NCBI GenBank assembly: GCA_023264755.1 | Contig: JAHFVB010000300.1 | Location: 1-6,504, forward strand | Length of the DNA: 6,504 bases | Origin: Mycobacterium sp. | GTDB lineage: Bacteria > Actinomycetota > Actinomycetes > Mycobacteriales > Mycobacteriaceae | Direction: 5' to 3' | In this document: positions 5,398 through 6,504 of the stretch, in pieces | How the letters are laid out: each line of letters begins with the position of its first letter | Position numbering within the stretch: the stretch's first letter is position 1 | Made by a program: the position numbers and the translations under genes | Notes under the pieces: generated by a model | Database searches by the model: none | What the model saw: only the letters and a program-made list of their open reading frames with translations | What the model was told of the DNA's origin: nothing

Positions 5398-5918
5398 TGC
5401 TCAACCCGGCCACACACCACATCCGACGCTTCGGCGCCGCCGCCCTAACCGCCTTCGTGGCAACGGCTTTGGCCAGTCCGGCCCAGGCGGCGCCCGCTCG
5501 GAGCCCCTACCCGGATTCCAGTGGCTATCAACCCGTGTCGAGCACGTGGATCTACCGGGTCGTCGGCGAGGACGGCGTCTGGTTCACCAGTCCGGTGGGA
5601 TTGCGCTGCGGCATCGCCGACGACGGCAGCTATGGCTGCTCGGGCGACTTGCCAGGCGCGCCCGCCGGCGACAACGAGGTCGCCTGGTTCGTCGGTGACC
5701 CGTTCCCTCGGCTGTATCACACTGACGAGCCCCGATTTTCGTCACCAGCGGGGCAGACGATCGTCCGCGAGCAGACCTACCTCGAGTATCGCGGCTCTCG
5801 ATGTGCGACAACGCGCGACTCGGCGATCTACTGCATTCATGGTGACGACCCCAATAGTCAGCTCATGGTGACGACATCGATGACGTGGCGCGGTGCCGAC
5901 GCGGTACCAAGTAGCTGA
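5394..5918 (+). CDS. Exported four-cysteine protein, second of a tandem paralogous pair
   Basis: Protein of 174 aa with a signal peptide (Arg11-Arg12, hydrophobic 14-28, probable cleavage after AQA at 32 or 33). The cysteines at 72, 82, 137 and 147 have exactly the spacing (10-55-10) of the preceding protein. Shared segments are GxWFT near residue 61, GLxCGI, GSxGC-G-x-PGAP-x-G, WxxGD, and G-x-RCATT-x-D...YC. The start lies in an ATGATG: the first ATG (5394) overlaps the upstream TGA as ATGA, and a second in-frame ATG follows at 5397. There is no strong ribosome binding site, so coupled reinitiation is likely. The frame extends upstream to 5304 inside the previous gene, but that part lacks export features. 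The pair arose by local duplication and has diverged (about 36 identities in 87 aligned residues by eye). Function unknown. Confidence 0.88.
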   Translation: MMLNPATHHIRRFGAAALTAFVATALASPAQAAPARSPYPDSSGYQPVSSTWIYRVVGEDGVWFTSPVGLRCGIADDGSYGCSGDLPGAPAGDNEVAWFVGDPFPRLYHTDEPRFSSPAGQTIVREQTYLEYRGSRCATTRDSAIYCIHGDDPNSQLMVTTSMTWRGADAVPSS

Positions 5919-5966
5919 TGCGACGGTCGCCGGGACACCGTTAGCTCCGTAGGAAGTGAAGTACCC

Positions 5967-6504
5967 ATGCAATTCTCCGAGCTACCCGATCCACCGTTCG
6001 ACGCGCTGGCAGGTTCAGCAGCGGCCTGGACGTTCATGGGTGCCAACATCGTGGCCGCCTCGGTCGCGCTGATATGGGCGCTTGTCTGGGTCCTCCGCCA
6101 CCGTGATCCAATGCCGTTGTACTGCATGCTCGGTGGGTTCCTCGCCATGTTCGCCAACGAGCCGATCCTCGACCGGCTGATGCTCGTCTGGTACCCGGTG
6201 AACAGCCCGTTGATCACGATGAATCTCTACGGAACGCCGATGCCGCTCTACTTGTTGATCGGCTACCCGTGGTACGTCGGTCTGGGCGCCTTCGTCGTCC
6301 ACCGGGCGCTCAAGGAAGGGATTTCCTCGGCGGGCCTGTGGCGCATCTTCGGCGTCATCGCGGTCCTGGACGTGATCATCGAACTTCCGTCGACATTGGC
6401 GGGCGTGCACATCTACTACGGACCCCAACCGAACTTCTTCCAGTACGGGTTGTCGGTCACCATCCCGTTCGTGATGTCTGCGGTCGCAATTGGCTGCGGT
6501 TTCG
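5967..6504 (+). CDS. Multi-pass membrane protein of unknown function (3' end beyond window)
   Basis: An open frame runs from ATG 5967 to the window end (179 codons visible, no stop). AGGAAG (5951-5956) lies about 10 nt before the ATG. Hydrophobic segments are at about 23-44, 50-66, 93-114, 124-141 and 161-179, with short loops, so it is an integral membrane protein. Notable polar or aromatic residues in or near the membrane are FANEPILDRL (62-71), VWYP (74-77), IELPSTLAG (138-146) and HIYYGPQP (148-155). Paired Glu-Pro and Asp residues of this kind are seen in actinobacterial AveC-like/spirocyclase-type membrane proteins, but this is a loose resemblance from memory. It follows the tandem exported pair by 48 nt in the same direction and is probably in the same operon. 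Confidence 0.85.
   Translation, partial: MQFSELPDPPFDALAGSAAAWTFMGANIVAASVALIWALVWVLRHRDPMPLYCMLGGFLAMFANEPILDRLMLVWYPVNSPLITMNLYGTPMPLYLLIGYPWYVGLGAFVVHRALKEGISSAGLWRIFGVIAVLDVIIELPSTLAGVHIYYGPQPNFFQYGLSVTIPFVMSAVAIGCGF

Noticed and set aside
6015..6428. Minus-strand open frame opposite the membrane protein
   Set aside because: The plus strand encodes a coherent hydrophobic protein; the antisense frame is charged, His/Arg/Asp-rich and typical of a shadow.
1..6504. CRISPR arrays, insertion sequences, rRNA or intact tRNA genes
   Set aside because: I saw no regularly spaced repeats, transposase-like ORFs, terminal inverted repeats or intact structural RNA in the window.

Overview
The window (about 6.5 kb, GC-rich) looks like a chromosomal segment from a Mycobacteriaceae species (Mycobacterium, Mycolicibacterium or Mycobacteroides). 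The support is a yrbEA-yrbEB-mceA-mceB gene order, several short exported proteins with Ala-rich signal peptides, strong G/C third-position bias, and TAnnnT-type -10 boxes. The species cannot be named from this piece.

Layout. (1) Positions 1-2924, minus strand: the first four genes of an mce lipid-import operon, transcribed leftwards. yrbEA (TTG start) overlaps yrbEB by one base, mceA starts directly after the yrbEB stop, and mceB starts inside the mceA stop codon and leaves the window after nine codons. The remaining mce genes should lie to the left. (2) Positions 2925-3240: the yrbEA leader and promoter region. It holds a consensus-like -35, an imperfect palindrome over the probable -10/start region, and a 24-codon Cys-containing upstream ORF that overlaps the yrbEA start. 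(3) Positions 3241-3840, minus strand: an exported protein of unknown function. (4) Positions 3841-4110: a divergent intergenic region with a possible tRNA-derived fragment. (5) Positions 4111-4575, plus strand: a small exported protein with two cysteines. (6) Positions 4670-6504, plus strand: a probable operon. It has a promoter, a putative leaderless 47-codon ORF, two tandem paralogous exported proteins with identical four-cysteine spacing (ATGA overlaps throughout), and a multi-pass membrane protein cut by the window end.

How the parts may work together. YrbEA and YrbEB are the permease pair of an Mce transporter. MceA to MceF form the periplasmic lipid conduit, and the MceG ATPase is normally encoded elsewhere. 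The exported proteins to the right are not known Mce components. Their proximity allows, but does not show, an envelope-related link. The most distinctive features are the two short upstream ORFs that overlap their downstream genes (ahead of yrbEA and ahead of the tandem exported pair) and the tandem four-cysteine paralogs next to an unrecognised membrane protein.
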